Source of the DNA: Symbiodinium natans
Taxonomy: Eukaryota; Sar; Dinophyceae; Suessiales; Symbiodiniaceae
Length of the DNA stretch: 64,000 nucleotides
Assembly: GCA_905221605.1 (NCBI GenBank)
Contig: CAJNDS010002085.1
Location: forward strand, 188,001-252,000
Reading direction: 5' to 3'
Numbering within the stretch: position 1 is the stretch's first letter; the number at the start of each line of letters is the position of its first letter. The notes below the pieces were generated by a model. The model was not told the DNA's origin. It did not search any database and saw nothing but the letters and a program-made list of their open reading frames with translations. Positions 24,520 to 35,164 of the stretch are shown here, one piece after another. The position numbers were made by a program, and so were the translations under genes.

Positions 24520-24628
24520 TTGGGATGTTCCCCCTTATACGAACAGTCCTTAATAGGGATGCTGGATTCTAATAGGGGGTACCATAATCTCTATTAAGGA
24601 CTGTTAGTAGAAGGGGGAACATACCAAG
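24520..24628. mobile_element. Palindromic element, 'GGGATGTTCCCCC' family
   Basis: TGGGATGTTCCCCCTTATAC...GAAGGGGGAACATACCAAG, with inner AACAGTCCTTAATAGGGAT arms. Confidence 0.75.
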
Positions 24629-25367
24629 TTTAGGGTCTAGGGTTCTTGCAAAGCCTGAACCCCTTCGACTTCTTTAAAACATTCAATCCATGAAAGCCCT
24701 CAACAACCAAAAGCCCAAAAGCCCTGAGCCGCCGTAATATAGGGGCCTTTATCATGAGAATAGGATTTTGGGGGGGTTCCCTAAACCCTATTACAAAGGG
24801 ACCAGAAGAATTAAATTCTACGAGTAATGATTCCGAACCCTAAACCCTAAACCCTAAACCCTAAGCCCTTCAAGGTGCCAGGGCTCGACTCAGGGTGCAG
24901 CATGAGGTTCTCATTGGGGGTTTAGGGTTTAGGGTTTAGGGTTTAGGGTTTAGGGTTTAGGGTTTAGGGGGTCGCTGCGGGCTTTCGAGGTCGTGGCTTT
25001 GGTGAAGGGCTGGGGGCTACGCCTGAGTGTCATACAGAGTTACACAGGCCTCTGGGTTGAGGGTTTAGGGTTTTTAGGGTTTCGGGCTTGCTGCAGAGTC
25101 AAGCCGGAAGAAGGGTTCTGTGCTAGGCTTTGGGAGGCGTGCAAGGAATCCTTGGAGTCAGACGCGGACCCCTGAGGATGTAACCCTAAGACGAGGTACC
25201 CTTACCATGCTCCTAATGTGGCCTTTGGATTCCCCTTAAAAGGAAAAAAAAAGGGGTCCCCAAACCGAGGGCAAGGGCCCGAGGTAGAGCCCCATGAAGG
25301 GAAGCCTATCGCCATCCTAAGTGCCCATTTAAAGGCTCCAGGTCTGTTCACCCTAGACCCGAAGCCC

Positions 25368-25521
25368 TACTTGGAGGTTCGTGGTGCTTCAGAACCCACC
25401 TACCACTGCACTTGCAACCCAATTACGCATAACCATTCTTAGGGCACTGAAGCAACTTATAAGTGGGTCATAAGTACAGTTATGATTGGGTTACAAGTAC
25501 CATGAACTGGACCTCCAAGTC
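25368..25521. mobile_element. Foldback element, long form
   Basis: TACTTGGAGGTTCGTGGT...ACCATGAACTGGACCTCCAAGT. AGCCC lies just outside both ends. Confidence 0.7.
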
Positions 25522-25688
25522 AGCCCTAACCCGCAGCTGCAAGCGCTCATCATGTCGTGGCTCCCTTCTTCCCGAAAGACCCGAGCCGGTTTAGGGTTTA
25601 GGGTTTAGGGTTTAGGGTTTAGGGTGCTTTCGAACCCCTGAAGAAACCTTAAACAGAACTTCCTTTCGATCCCTTGGGTACTAGACCC

Positions 25689-25819
25689 TACTTGGAGGTT
25701 CAGGGTACTTATCACCCCAACTATAGCTGCACTTATAAGCCCCCTGAGTCCCCTAAGTCCGAAGTAGGCTGTAAGTAGACCTATAATTGGGGTTCTAAGT
25801 ACCCATGAACCTCCAAGTA
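25689..25819. mobile_element. Foldback element, long form
   Basis: TACTTGGAGGTTCAGGGTACT...AAGTACCCATGAACCTCCAAGTA, TA at both ends, 170 bp from the previous copy. Confidence 0.72.
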
Positions 25820-27283
25820 AACCCGCTTTTCATGCAAAATGCAGTTGAGTGGGAGTTGCCTTAGCGCTCTTCCCTAAACCTAAAATCCAGGATGGTCCCA
25901 AAAAACCCTCTGAAATCCTCCTAAGCCCAAGAAGGGGGAAAAATCAAAATCTCCCAAGGGCCTACCTAGTTTTGCCCTAAACCCTAAACCCTAAACCCTA
26001 AACCCTAAACCCTAAACCCGTCCTGGAACTGCGCGGGGCGCGGGCCCGACGTTGTTCAGCCGTGCGGCGCGGTCGCACCTGCGGATGCCGAGCTCAACAC
26101 GGGTTATTTTGGGGATTAGGGTTTCTAGGATTTAGGTTTTATAGGGTTTATAGGATTTCGAGGGTTCACAGGGTTTATAGGGTTTCTAGGGTTAGGGCGG
26201 CCCGCGGAGCTGGGCGAACACATTGCAGGGATGTTTGCCGGGGTTTCTTAAGCAAATGGTAGTTTAGGGCAAAGCGTCCGAAGATAAATCCCTCGCCACC
26301 CTAAACACATTACGAGACACTAGAGTGCTATGGCTCCATGACGCTGTTATGCCATGAAGTCTGTAGAAGCTCAACAAACCTGAGAGGGTGTCAACGGATG
26401 AGTTTACCAGAGTACTGACATCTTCCTGCCTTCTTCTCCTTCGTCGGGGTATGGGAAGGAAGTCGTTCGAATGGAGGCATGGGATGCAGGGATGCAGATC
26501 AGGGTTTAGGGTCTCTCTCTCTCTCTCTCTCCTTCGCTCCCTCCCTTCCTTGCTTCCTGCACGCGTGACCGCCTGAGAGGGGTTTCCCGAATAGGTGCAT
26601 GAACTGGAGTGTCTGCGCTCCCTCTCCCTCTCTCGCGCCAGCTCACCCAGTCTGTGGGACCCGGAGCTGTCTGGCAACCAGGCCAAAAGGCCTTTATCTT
26701 GTGTTTTAGGGCTTATATCATGATATATCCGAAGACATTCAACCCTAAACCCTAAACCCTAAACCCTAAACCCTAAACCCTAAACCCTAAACCCTCAAGG
26801 CGCCAGGATAATAGAAATTGTATGTGTTTCAATGCCAGCAGCTCGTACAATAATTTTGGGTGCCAAAAAAGCCTACCCCGACCCCAGCTCCATCAGCTCC
26901 ATCAGCCCCAGGCTTGCAGCCCCGCAGCCCGAGCAAAAATCAGCAGCCGCACCCGTCCTAGCCCGCCCAACAGCTGTCGGTCATAGCCTCACCCAAAGCA
27001 AAAAAACCTCACCCAAGGCAAGAAAAGAAACTTTCGGTCAAAACTTTCGGTCAAAACTCCGGACCTGAACCCTATACAACTTCTATACACCCAAACCCAA
27101 CACTCTAAGCCTGGAAGGTGGCAGCCAGGCCGTCACAAAGGCTGCTCGAGACAGAGTCCTGGGCAAAAGAACTTCATAGGTCAGGGTTTCGGGTTTCGGG
27201 TTTCGGGTTTCGGGTTTAGGGTTTAGGGTTTAGGGTTTAGGGTTTAGGGTTTAGGGTGGAGAAAAGCAGGGTGATCGGTTCCT

Positions 27284-27440
27284 TACTTGGAGGTTCATGG
27301 ACCCAATAATAGCTGAACCTATACCCCAATCATAGCCATGTTGGGGCACTTGAGGGGCCTACATGTGGGGGATGAGTGCAGATAGAACCCTGAACCCTAA
27401 ACCCTAAACGCTAAACCCACAAGCATGAACCTCAAAGTGG
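27284..27440. mobile_element. Foldback element carrying telomere-like units
   Basis: TACTTGGAGGTTCATGG start and CATGAACCTCAAAGT end. The right arm contains four CCCTAAA-type units (27388-27417). Confidence 0.65.
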
Positions 27441-27659
27441 CTCATTCGGGTGGGTAGTGAACCCGTGAACTCAGTCCTAAGTCTCAACAGCGGTTGGTCC
27501 AGGGTCTAGAGTTTAGGGTGTAGGACCTCTTGCAGTCAAGTGCCTTTCTGACTCAACCCCTTAATTAAACATCCCTTTTTTGAACCCAGACTCCTGAAGT
27601 CAGCCGGGAACTCAATATCCCTAAACCCTAAACCCTAAACCCTAAACCCTAAACCCTAG

Positions 27660-29290
27660 AAGGGCCACCCCCGGAGCTCCCCTTTCGGGCTGCACGCGGA
27701 ATGCGCGCCCAGGGAAGCCGCCGCCAAAGGCACCTGCCCAGCGTCCGGGGTTTAGGGTTTAGGGTTTAGGGTTTCGCCACCCGCACTGCGCGCACACAAG
27801 GGGTTTAGGGTTTAGGGTTTAGGGTTTGGGGTTGAGGGGCCTACGCCGGTCGGTTCAGGAAGACTTAGCCTCGGGACTTTCCAGTCATCTCAAAAGATTT
27901 CAGGTGGATCATCTTAAAACCCTAAACCCTAAACCCTAAACAAACCCTACTAAACCCTCAACCCTACTAAACCGCCCGTAAGGGCCTCTGTGGTGGTGGA
28001 GCTGCTATGTGCTAAGAACCCCCAAAAGCTAAAAAAAACTTTAAAAGAATAAAAACCGTCCCGATGTTGCCCCTATTTTACTTCTATTTGATCATCCTCT
28101 TTTTCTTTTCTGTTTTGTTGGGGGGGGGGGGGGTTCTTCAGTCATCAGTCGTACATTTCCTAGCATGTTTGCTGCTGTTCGTGGCGGTGCTGGTGTCGTT
28201 GCTGTTGCCGTCGCTGCTGCCGCTGCCGCCCCGCCGTTTTCGTCGTCCGGCAGCCAAAAACACACTGGGTTGGACTTCAAACCCATCGAAAATGTTTGCA
28301 TATAGGGCTATATAGGGTTCCTTTTGAACGCAAGTGAAGAGGCCAACCTATAGTACACACACACACACCTACTTTTTTCCTCTGTCAATGTCGCTAGCAG
28401 CGGCGTCTGCATGCCGTAAGGGTACCGTTGCTGTACTGCCTTGGGATTCATGACTGCTCTGGCTGATGAAGAATCTGCTTTTTTTTACAGTGTTCTACTT
28501 TGCTGAGCACGGCAAAACTTCAGATGAAACAAGTGCCTGAGTCAAAACCATCAGCCTGGTGGCAGCATGCGGGCAGTGCAAGATCGCATACAAGGCTAGG
28601 ATGGCCCTTAGCCCCCTCTGAAAAAATACTCCTGAATATTAATATGATCCTCTTAAACCCAATAAGGGAAGACATAAGATATTCCAAGGGCCTTCCTAGA
28701 ATGCTTATACCACTTGGGCACCGAGTCGCCCCAAGTGGAGTGGCAGGAACGTGAGCAACAGCCTTTGCCGTTTGGTATTGCGCCGGCTCCATTGCTCGAA
28801 ACGGCTGTTACTCCTGCAACTATACTCCCCTTAGAACCTTAAAAAAAACGATATGTCTAATATCCTCTTGGGTTTTATATGAACAAAAACAACTAATAAT
28901 TTCCAAGGGGGATATAGGCAAGCTCTCGAGGCCGTAAAGCAGCCTGCCTTCAGCCCGGACTGGATACTGCCCTCGATTTGCTCACAGATGCTGGCCTCGC
29001 TGGGAAAGTCGAACCTCCCACACCCTGGCCCAAACTGCTTGGAAGAATCCATTCCCATTCCCGCGCATGCTAGAATCCACTCTCTGGCCCTGAGGCAAGA
29101 CACCCCCCCCCCCCCTTTACCCGCGCTGTATGTACAGCTGCTTGACGATTCCACGGGGTTTAGTCCCGAACTGGCCGCCCCATATGCCCCTCACCCCGAC
29201 TGGCTGACCCCAAACCCTACACCCTAAACCCTCAATCCTCAACCCTAAACCCTAAACCCCCGATCCCAGCGAAGCAAAGCAGGGAGTGGC
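27660..29290 (+). pseudogene. Divergent or decayed copy A of the unidentified plus-strand gene
   Basis: Segments match the 38.9-39.75 kb exons in order: CAAAGGCACCTG (27695 vs 38937); GTACCGTTGCTGTACTGCCTTGG (28419-28441) vs the exon ending in LRPW; TGGAGTGGCAGGAACGTGAG (28735) vs 39422; CAGCCCGGACTGG (28951) vs 39538; and TCCCAGCGAAGCAAA (29264) vs 39706. Small indels and an in-frame TGA suggest decay, and a palindromic element (28611-28702) interrupts it. Unrecorded introns could also explain the breaks. Confidence 0.4.
28611..28702. mobile_element. Element with CCCTCTGAAAAAA / CCAAGGGCCTACCTAG-type ends
   Basis: TCCTCTTAAACCCAATAAGGGA core. It interrupts the copy A counterpart of the plus-strand gene. 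Relatives are at 25890-25970, 29870-29965 and 62062-62195. Confidence 0.58.
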
Positions 29291-29431
29291 GAAGCCAACA
29301 CCGATTTGGTGACGATCTGACAAGCCGCGGGGGCTTGCAACTGAGATCAAGCTCTCATTAGGGTGGGTTTAGGGTTTAGGGTTTAGGCTCATCATCAGGA
29401 TGCCAGACTCTGTGCTATATTTCCCTTGGTA

Positions 29432-29537
29432 GCCCAGTAACCCTTTTACAATAAGGGTACCTTTTTTTGGGTTGGGTAGTTTAGAAGGGAATTCAGAACA
29501 AAAAAAAGGGGGAAAGGGTACCACTGGGCTCCCAAGA
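29432..29537. mobile_element. Free-standing relative of the channel-B introner
   Basis: CTTGGTAGCCCAGTAACCC...GGGTACCACTGGGCTCCCAAG. The same inverted ends as 42701-42802, outside any gene I can define. Confidence 0.75.
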
Positions 29538-30427
29538 TCCGCAACAGCAACCCAGCTCGTAGGGCAGTCGCTTTGCTGGAGTTGTAAGCTACCAGAGTCG
29601 GTCGCGTGAGGCGCAGGGTGGTTTACACTAAGGCTCCAAGGACTCCTAAGTTAGGGTTTAGGGTTTTAGGGTCTTTGGGCCAAAGGAGCATTCCGCATAT
29701 CAGGCTTTTGGGCTGGAGGGTTCGGGTTCAGGGTTCGCGTCCTACTGAACGGCCTGATACCGTGAGTCGCGGGGCTGAACGGCCCTTCTGCAGACCATCG
29801 GGCCCTGGGGCGCTGTGGTCCAATCACTCAAAGAGCGGTTGCATGAAAACCCGGCTTCTTTTCTAGGGTGGCCCTAAACACCCTCTGACAGAGATTTCTA
29901 CATTTTAAAAATGGTCCTCTTAAACCCAAGAAGGGAGAATATGAGGCCGTACCTAGTTTTGCCATGTCTGTGCTCTGCCTTTCCTTATCTTTGTACGGTA
30001 GCTCCAACTATCATGCTGAAAATTGTGGCGGCTGCTTATGAAAGAAAATGGCCTGGGCATGGTACTGCTCAAAGGTCCCTAAACCCCAAACCTGAAACCC
30101 CAAAACCCTCAACCCTAAACTACTGTAACCCTAAACCCTAAACTACCTTAACCCTCAACCCTAAACTACCCAAACCCTAAACCCTAAACCCTGCGTAAAC
30201 AACAGCCCCTGGATTCCCTAAACCCGAAAAGCTGCGAAGCGAATCCGAGTCCGCAAAACGTTCCTTGGATTACTATTTTGTTGCGATGCTCCTATCGTAT
30301 GAGCCGAAGGATACAGAAACAACGGTCTATGTAACAAAAATGAACAAAACATCCCAGGAGGATCAACAAAATGGATGGTGGGGGGTGGGGGTTGGGGGCT
30401 CGGGTTGGGGGTTGCACTTGGGGGGTT

Positions 30428-30461
<34 letters not shown>

Positions 30462-30679
30462 GGGCTTCCGAGCAGGGTTTGCGCAAAGTTTTTGGGGACT
30501 TTTTGGTCTGGGGTTTCGTGTTTGACCCAGGGGCGTGGTAGGGTTTAGGGTTTAGGGTTTAGGGTTTAGGGGGGCTTTCATACAGCCGCTTAAATGGCCA
30601 GCGGCGTGCGTCCGCATCAGCACGTGGGGACTCGCGACTTCCAACGCGGGAAGCGAAAAATGGCGGTCTCCCATGTGCA

Positions 30680-30801
30680 AGGAGGGGCCCCTCAAGTTAT
30701 AAGTAGAGTTATGAAGAACCCTAAATTGGGTTCGAAGGACCCTAAATTAGGTTATAAGTCCCTTAACTACAGTTAGTATAGTAAGGGGGCCCCTCCTTGT
30801 A
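30680..30801. mobile_element. Palindromic element, GGAGGGGCCCC family
   Basis: CAAGGAGGGGCCCCTC...GGGGGCCCCTCCTTG ends, with three imperfect AACCCTAAATTGGGTT-type direct repeats inside. Relatives lie in intron 1 of both channel copies. Confidence 0.75.
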
Positions 30802-31696
30802 GGACAAACGGAAGCGGGACTGGGAAGGAAGATGCGGGGGTCAAGGTCCGAGCTACGCAGTAAGGAGGACGGGGCGTTGAGAGACCCTAAACCCTAAACC
30901 CTAAACCATGAAGTTGTGGGGCTGCCCGGCGATGTCTGATTCCCATCTTCAATCCCCTCCATCCCATGCCAAGGCCTTGGGGCACCCTAAGATTTTCGGA
31001 AGCTCCTCAAGGCCTACGGCGAGTCGAGAAAGTCTGCTGTGCACCTTAGACGATTAGAATCGACCACAAGGAACGCCAGTCAAGGTAGTTATAAGTGGGG
31101 CTGTAAGTAGGGTCACTGTGCTGATAACTGTGTAAAACCTTCCTAGGGTGCTTATAACCCTACCTATAACTGCCCATGAACCTTCAAGTTGTCACTGAGA
31201 CTCAGATGCGGGGGGCAGCCACATGATCGGCAGGACCCAGGCGGGCAGCTGTACAGCTTGCACTACTGAGTAGCCCTTGCTAATGCCCATTCAGCACCTT
31301 GCATGCGGTTTTAGGGGGTGCATCCGGACTCCAAGCTCTCCCGTTCCTGAAGCAACTGAAATTGCCCCGGCGGCTTCCCCTTCGGGGCTGCTCTGACAAG
31401 TCCATGGCTTCGCTGAGCTGCGGTCACAAGTAACCCAGACACTGCGCAAACATGAAGGCCTCTGTTTACTAAAGCAAGTCCAGTCTACTGTCGGCCATCG
31501 CTCGGAACTGGAACAAAAGGCGGGGATGTCACGAAGACACCGAACGAAATATTTTATGTGTTCGGAGTAATTACAGAACATATACGGAGACGTAGATACA
31601 CATATTACAGGAACACCTTAAATGCGCCAGCTGTGCCAACGTGGGTTTAGGAACCTTGGGGATTCGTAGTCCTTTCGGACAAAAAAGCACGCTTGC

Positions 31697-34304
31697 TCAC
31701 TGGCTGATATCCGAGCATGTCGACGGAGCCTTGCTTGGTGAGTCGCCTGTGCCCTTGCTTTTTGCCATCTTGGTCAGCAGCTTCTCCATGCTCGCCAGCC
31801 GGTTCTCGACGTGCTGCAGCTTCTCTTCCACGCTCTCTTCCACCTTGCGGTCGTCCTCCGGCCACGGAACTGATGGCGCCGTGGGGCCGCCGTATCGGAG
31901 GATGGAGTCCTCCGTCACCGTGTGCTCATTCGCCGGCTCGTGGATCTGAATGCCGCCGGCTGGGCCGAGGTCGCCTTCGTTGAACTCCAGGCGGTCCTCT
32001 AAATTCAGCGTGCGCAGGAACTTTGCGAACCGAGCCGGGCGAGCTTCTGCCAGCACGGACACCACCACACCAGCCCGATTGAGTCGAGCGAAGCCCGTCA
32101 TGTCGGCGAACATGCTGCTATAGGATTCCGCAAGCTGGGCGATCAGGAGGTTCATGAGGAAGACGGTGGCCAGCGCCGTGAAGAGGGTCAGGCAAATGAA
32201 GATGGGCAGGTCTTTCTTGGTGGCGTCGAAATCCGAGGCTGGGAACATCCCGAAGGCCATCTGCGTCAGCGCGCTGACCCACGTCATTGCGCCGTCAAAC
32301 TCCACTAAGTTGTGCTGCAAGGAACTCAATGCCGTGGAGAAGGTCAGGATGAGGAACGTCAGCGCCAGGAGGAACAGGCCCACCTCCACAACGACCCAGC
32401 CGCAAACCAGCAAGAATGCCGACAGCCGCATGGAGAAGACAGTGCAGTCGGTCAAAAGCAGCCAGAACAGCACCATGCCGATTGCGGAGAAGATCGAGTA
32501 CATCCGGATCTCCTCTTCCACTCCACAACGTGTGGTGAAGAGCAAGTACTGGCTGTGACTGTCCGTCCACTTGGAAGAACACCGTAGGATGGGCTCGAAG
32601 AAGAGCATCAAGATCAAGACCCAGGTCAGGGCGAGTCGACCGACCTGCTTGACATCAGTGAAGGATTTCGGGATGGCAACGATGGAAATCCTCATCACCT
32701 TGCCGCGATAGATCTCAGAGGCGACGTCTCTGACAAAGCTGCAAAGGCCACACAAGCTTGCCAGGTACAACCACATGCGCAGCACAAAGCGCGCCACGTT
32801 TGCCTCGAAGGATTCTTCGACACCGGTCTGCTCTTTCAGAATGGACTGGCTCACGAAGAAGACGCCAAGCGTTATGACGAACCAGAACTTGTTCCGGAGG
32901 AACTGGAATGCGGCGAACCGACTCCAGATCAGGTCCGTCGTCAAGGCCACGACGAGATGGCTCATGATCTTCGGGTCTTTGTACCGCACAAGCCATTGGA
33001 GTGTAGGGCTGAACACACCTGCGCTGTCCTGCACCAGGTGCTTGATGTAGAGGTTAACGCGGCGGCTGCCATCTTTTGTCAACCTGGAGCGCCAAACCAG
33101 ACCATCCAAGAGAGCGATCAGCAGACTCGGAGCACTCATGCACATCTTCTGCACAATCTCAGGATGGCGGGTGAACAAGGCTTCACAGCCGTAGTAGTAC
33201 ACATCACGGTCGGCCCGGATGGTGAGCAAATCCTCTATGATGGCCTTTGCGCAGCTGAGTCTGCCACTGTCGATGGCCCAGTACAAGGGCGAGATCGTCT
33301 GGGTACCCACAGAGACGCTCAGCACCCTCATGGCCCTCTTTCCGCGTGGAGCCACTGCCACGGCTTGCCGAACCGCTAACTCCTGATTGGTGTTGATCGC
33401 CTTCATCACGACCGTCGACCCTTCCAGAATGACGCGGGTCAGAATCTTGGTGATTAGCGTCAGCGACCACCGGAAGGCTGCCGCTTCCCCGTTACAAAGA
33501 TCTTCGATCGCCTCGCAGTAGGCTTGGACCATGGGCGGAAAGTACTCGGTGGGCACGCCATACCTGGTTCATGGCTGGGATAGCATTAAAAAACCTTCAA
33601 CTTACATTCCCTCTTGGGTTATTAAGTACCCTTAAAATGTAAAAAACTTAAGCTGATGTTCCTTATGGGGTTATTAAGTACCCTTAAATATGTAAAAAAT
33701 GTTACCCCAACTCTGACAAAGAGACCCCACGTGGCGCAGGCCAAGACCTGAGATGTCGTCCACAAGCTGCTGCGTGTTCTCGTAGATGTCAAGGGTCATC
33801 TCCATGATCTTGTCTGCGATGTAGTACATCCTCTACAAGGAGGGGCCCCCTAGCTATAAGTAGAGTTCTAAGAACCCTAAATTGGGTTCTAAGGATCCTA
33901 ACTTAGGTTACAAGTCCCTTTAACTACAGTTAGTATAGTCAGGGGGCCCCTCCTTGTTTTTGCTCGAGAGAACCCCCAAAGAATATAACAAACAATAACC
34001 CCCTTATTACCCTTATAGGGAAGAATCATGTACATTTTTCTTCGGGGGGCTTCTTAAGCAAACAGTACATCCTCTACTATTTGCTTGAGAACCCCGAAAG
34101 CGAAGCAAATAATAATCCCCTCCCGTATAGGGAAGACTATTACAGATTCTTACAGTTGTTATCCTTTTTTTTTTTTGGGGGGGGGGGGGAGGTTCTTAAG
34201 CAAACAGTAGTCCTGGTAGACGATTGCTTCATGAAGTTCTCGGCAGTCGGTGCCAGCTCAAAGAAGCGTTCGAAGACAGCTTGCCGCGTCCGTTGGATGC
34301 TGGC
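31697..34304 (-). CDS. Globin-ankyrin-like-ion channel fusion protein, copy A (5' partial)
   Basis: Three exons are visible: 34304-34213, 33830-33726 and 33563-31697 (92+105+1867 nt, 688 codons with the TGA stop, frame kept throughout). The first two exons and the start of the third encode a globin-like domain; HVGYGVP, carrying the likely proximal histidine, is created at the second junction. An ankyrin-like stretch (about residues 85-145 of exon 3) follows. Then come about six hydrophobic segments near exon-3 residues 224-240, 257-275, 308-324, 352-374, 378-410 and 450-474, with a pore-loop-like stretch at 420-445 and the TRP/polycystin-like MNLLIAQL. A C-terminal coiled coil lies near 572-598. 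This suggests a haem-linked cation channel; ligand and ion are inferred. Intron 1 is GA-AG and intron 2 is GT-AG. The start codon is not resolved; a GTG at 33556 is only internal. A non-channel membrane protein cannot be excluded. Confidence 0.82.
33564..33725 (-). mobile_element. Introner, globin intron 2 of channel copy A (GT-AG)
   Basis: Orthologous to the 44530 intron, so inserted before the tandem duplication. The block GGGTTATTAAGTACCCTTAAA occurs twice (near 33615 and 33666). Flanks are ATAC/AGAC. Confidence 0.8.
33831..34212 (-). mobile_element. Composite intron 1 of channel copy A: stacked elements (GA-AG)
   Basis: Holds a palindrome with AAGGAGGGGCCCC ends (33836-33956), then two elements with CTATTTGCTTGAG / CTTAAGCAAACAGTA ends (33957-34066 and 34074-34210). 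TACATCCTCTAC is repeated at 33825 and 34065, and TCCT flanks the last element. Both splice sites fall inside the AGGA target copies (AG|GA...AG|GA). Confidence 0.75.
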
Positions 34305-34599
34305 CTCGGGTCACGGCGACATGGGGCGAATGGGCAGGGAACTGGAGTCCACATTTGGCAGGGCGTATGGCATAGCAGGATGGGCCATTGTAATTACCCT
34401 TTACTCCCAAACCCTAAACCCTAAACCCTTAGACCTAAACCCTAAACCCTAAACCCTAAACCCTAAACCCTAAACCCTAAACCCTAGCCCTAATGGCCCA
34501 CTCCTGGTATTGGGACTACACACACACATTCTTCCTGGCGCACCAATGGCCTGTCATCCAACACCCGCCGGGTTTCGGGTTTAGAGAAACCCGAAACCC

Positions 34600-34788
34600 T
34601 ACTTGGAGGTTCATGTGCTTAGGATTTAGGGTCTATAGGGTTTAGGGTTTAGGGTTTAGGGTACTTATAACCCAATTACAACTGTACTTATGACCCACTT
34701 ATCCGCCGCTTAAGTGCCCTGACGTGATGACAGTTTGGTTATAAGTACAGTAACAACTGGGTTATTAAGTACCATGAACCTCCAAGTA
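34600..34788. mobile_element. Foldback element carrying telomere-like units
   Basis: TACTTGGAGGTTCATG start and TACCATGAACCTCCAAGTA end. Five TTTAGGG-type units interrupt the left arm at 34621-34661. Confidence 0.75.
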
Positions 34789-34997
34789 TACCCTACAGTA
34801 TAGGTTCCTTAAACAGGGAACCCCAACGGGGGTGTATACCCTAAACATAGGGAAGCCCAACAGCGACGCCAATCGCTAATTGAGCGAACTATGAATCTGA
34901 ACAAGGGCTTCCATAACAGACTCTCGCGAGCGTGTTCTCAAAAAGAATGTGTCTAATCATCGGTTATTAATATGCATATACATACATACACACGCAT

Positions 34998-35110
34998 ACA
35001 TACATACCATACCATACCATACCATACCATACCACACCACACCAAACCATACCATACCATACCATACGTACCATACCATACATGAACATATCTATATATA
35101 TATATATATC
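34998..35110. repeat. ACCAT pentanucleotide and TA microsatellites
   Basis: (CATAC)n/(ACCAT)n followed by (TA)n, lying between channel copy A and globin copy A. Confidence 0.93.
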
Positions 35111-35164
35111 GATGGATATGGTGATATAGATGTATCAATTTTGTAACGTTGATGGGCGTGCTTT

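Larger units (their letters stand above)
28000..31690. other. Left flank of the duplicated block: elements and paralogous fragments
   Basis: T/G homopolymer junction (28100-28134), (GCT/GCC)n-rich 28180-28235, a G(30) run at 30429-30458, and elements at 28.6, 29.4 and 30.7 kb. Similarity to copy B resumes near 31620 (GCCAGCTGTGCC). Confidence 0.5.

Noticed and set aside
26832-27068. 78-codon plus-strand frame rich in Ala, Pro and Ser
   Set aside because: Protein-like but low in complexity, no splice context or homologue; not enough to call a gene.
28092-28315. Poly-Ala or Leu-rich frames at 28.1-28.3 kb
   Set aside because: Due to a (GCT/GCC)n tract and a homopolymer junction; no support for coding.
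32154-33470. Overlapping frames on both strands inside the channel genes (also 43120-44345)
   Set aside because: They are shadows of the conserved minus-strand coding sequence; only that frame shows domain structure and conservation between copies.
33556-33556. GTG at 33556 as start of channel copy A
   Set aside because: The frame continues upstream through YGV and joins the preceding globin exon by GT-AG splicing.
34081-34452. Open frames ending in NPKP, here and at many other sites
   Set aside because: The ending is the translation of CCCTAAACCC units and their in-frame stop; it is an artefact of telomere-like repeats, not a shared protein tail.
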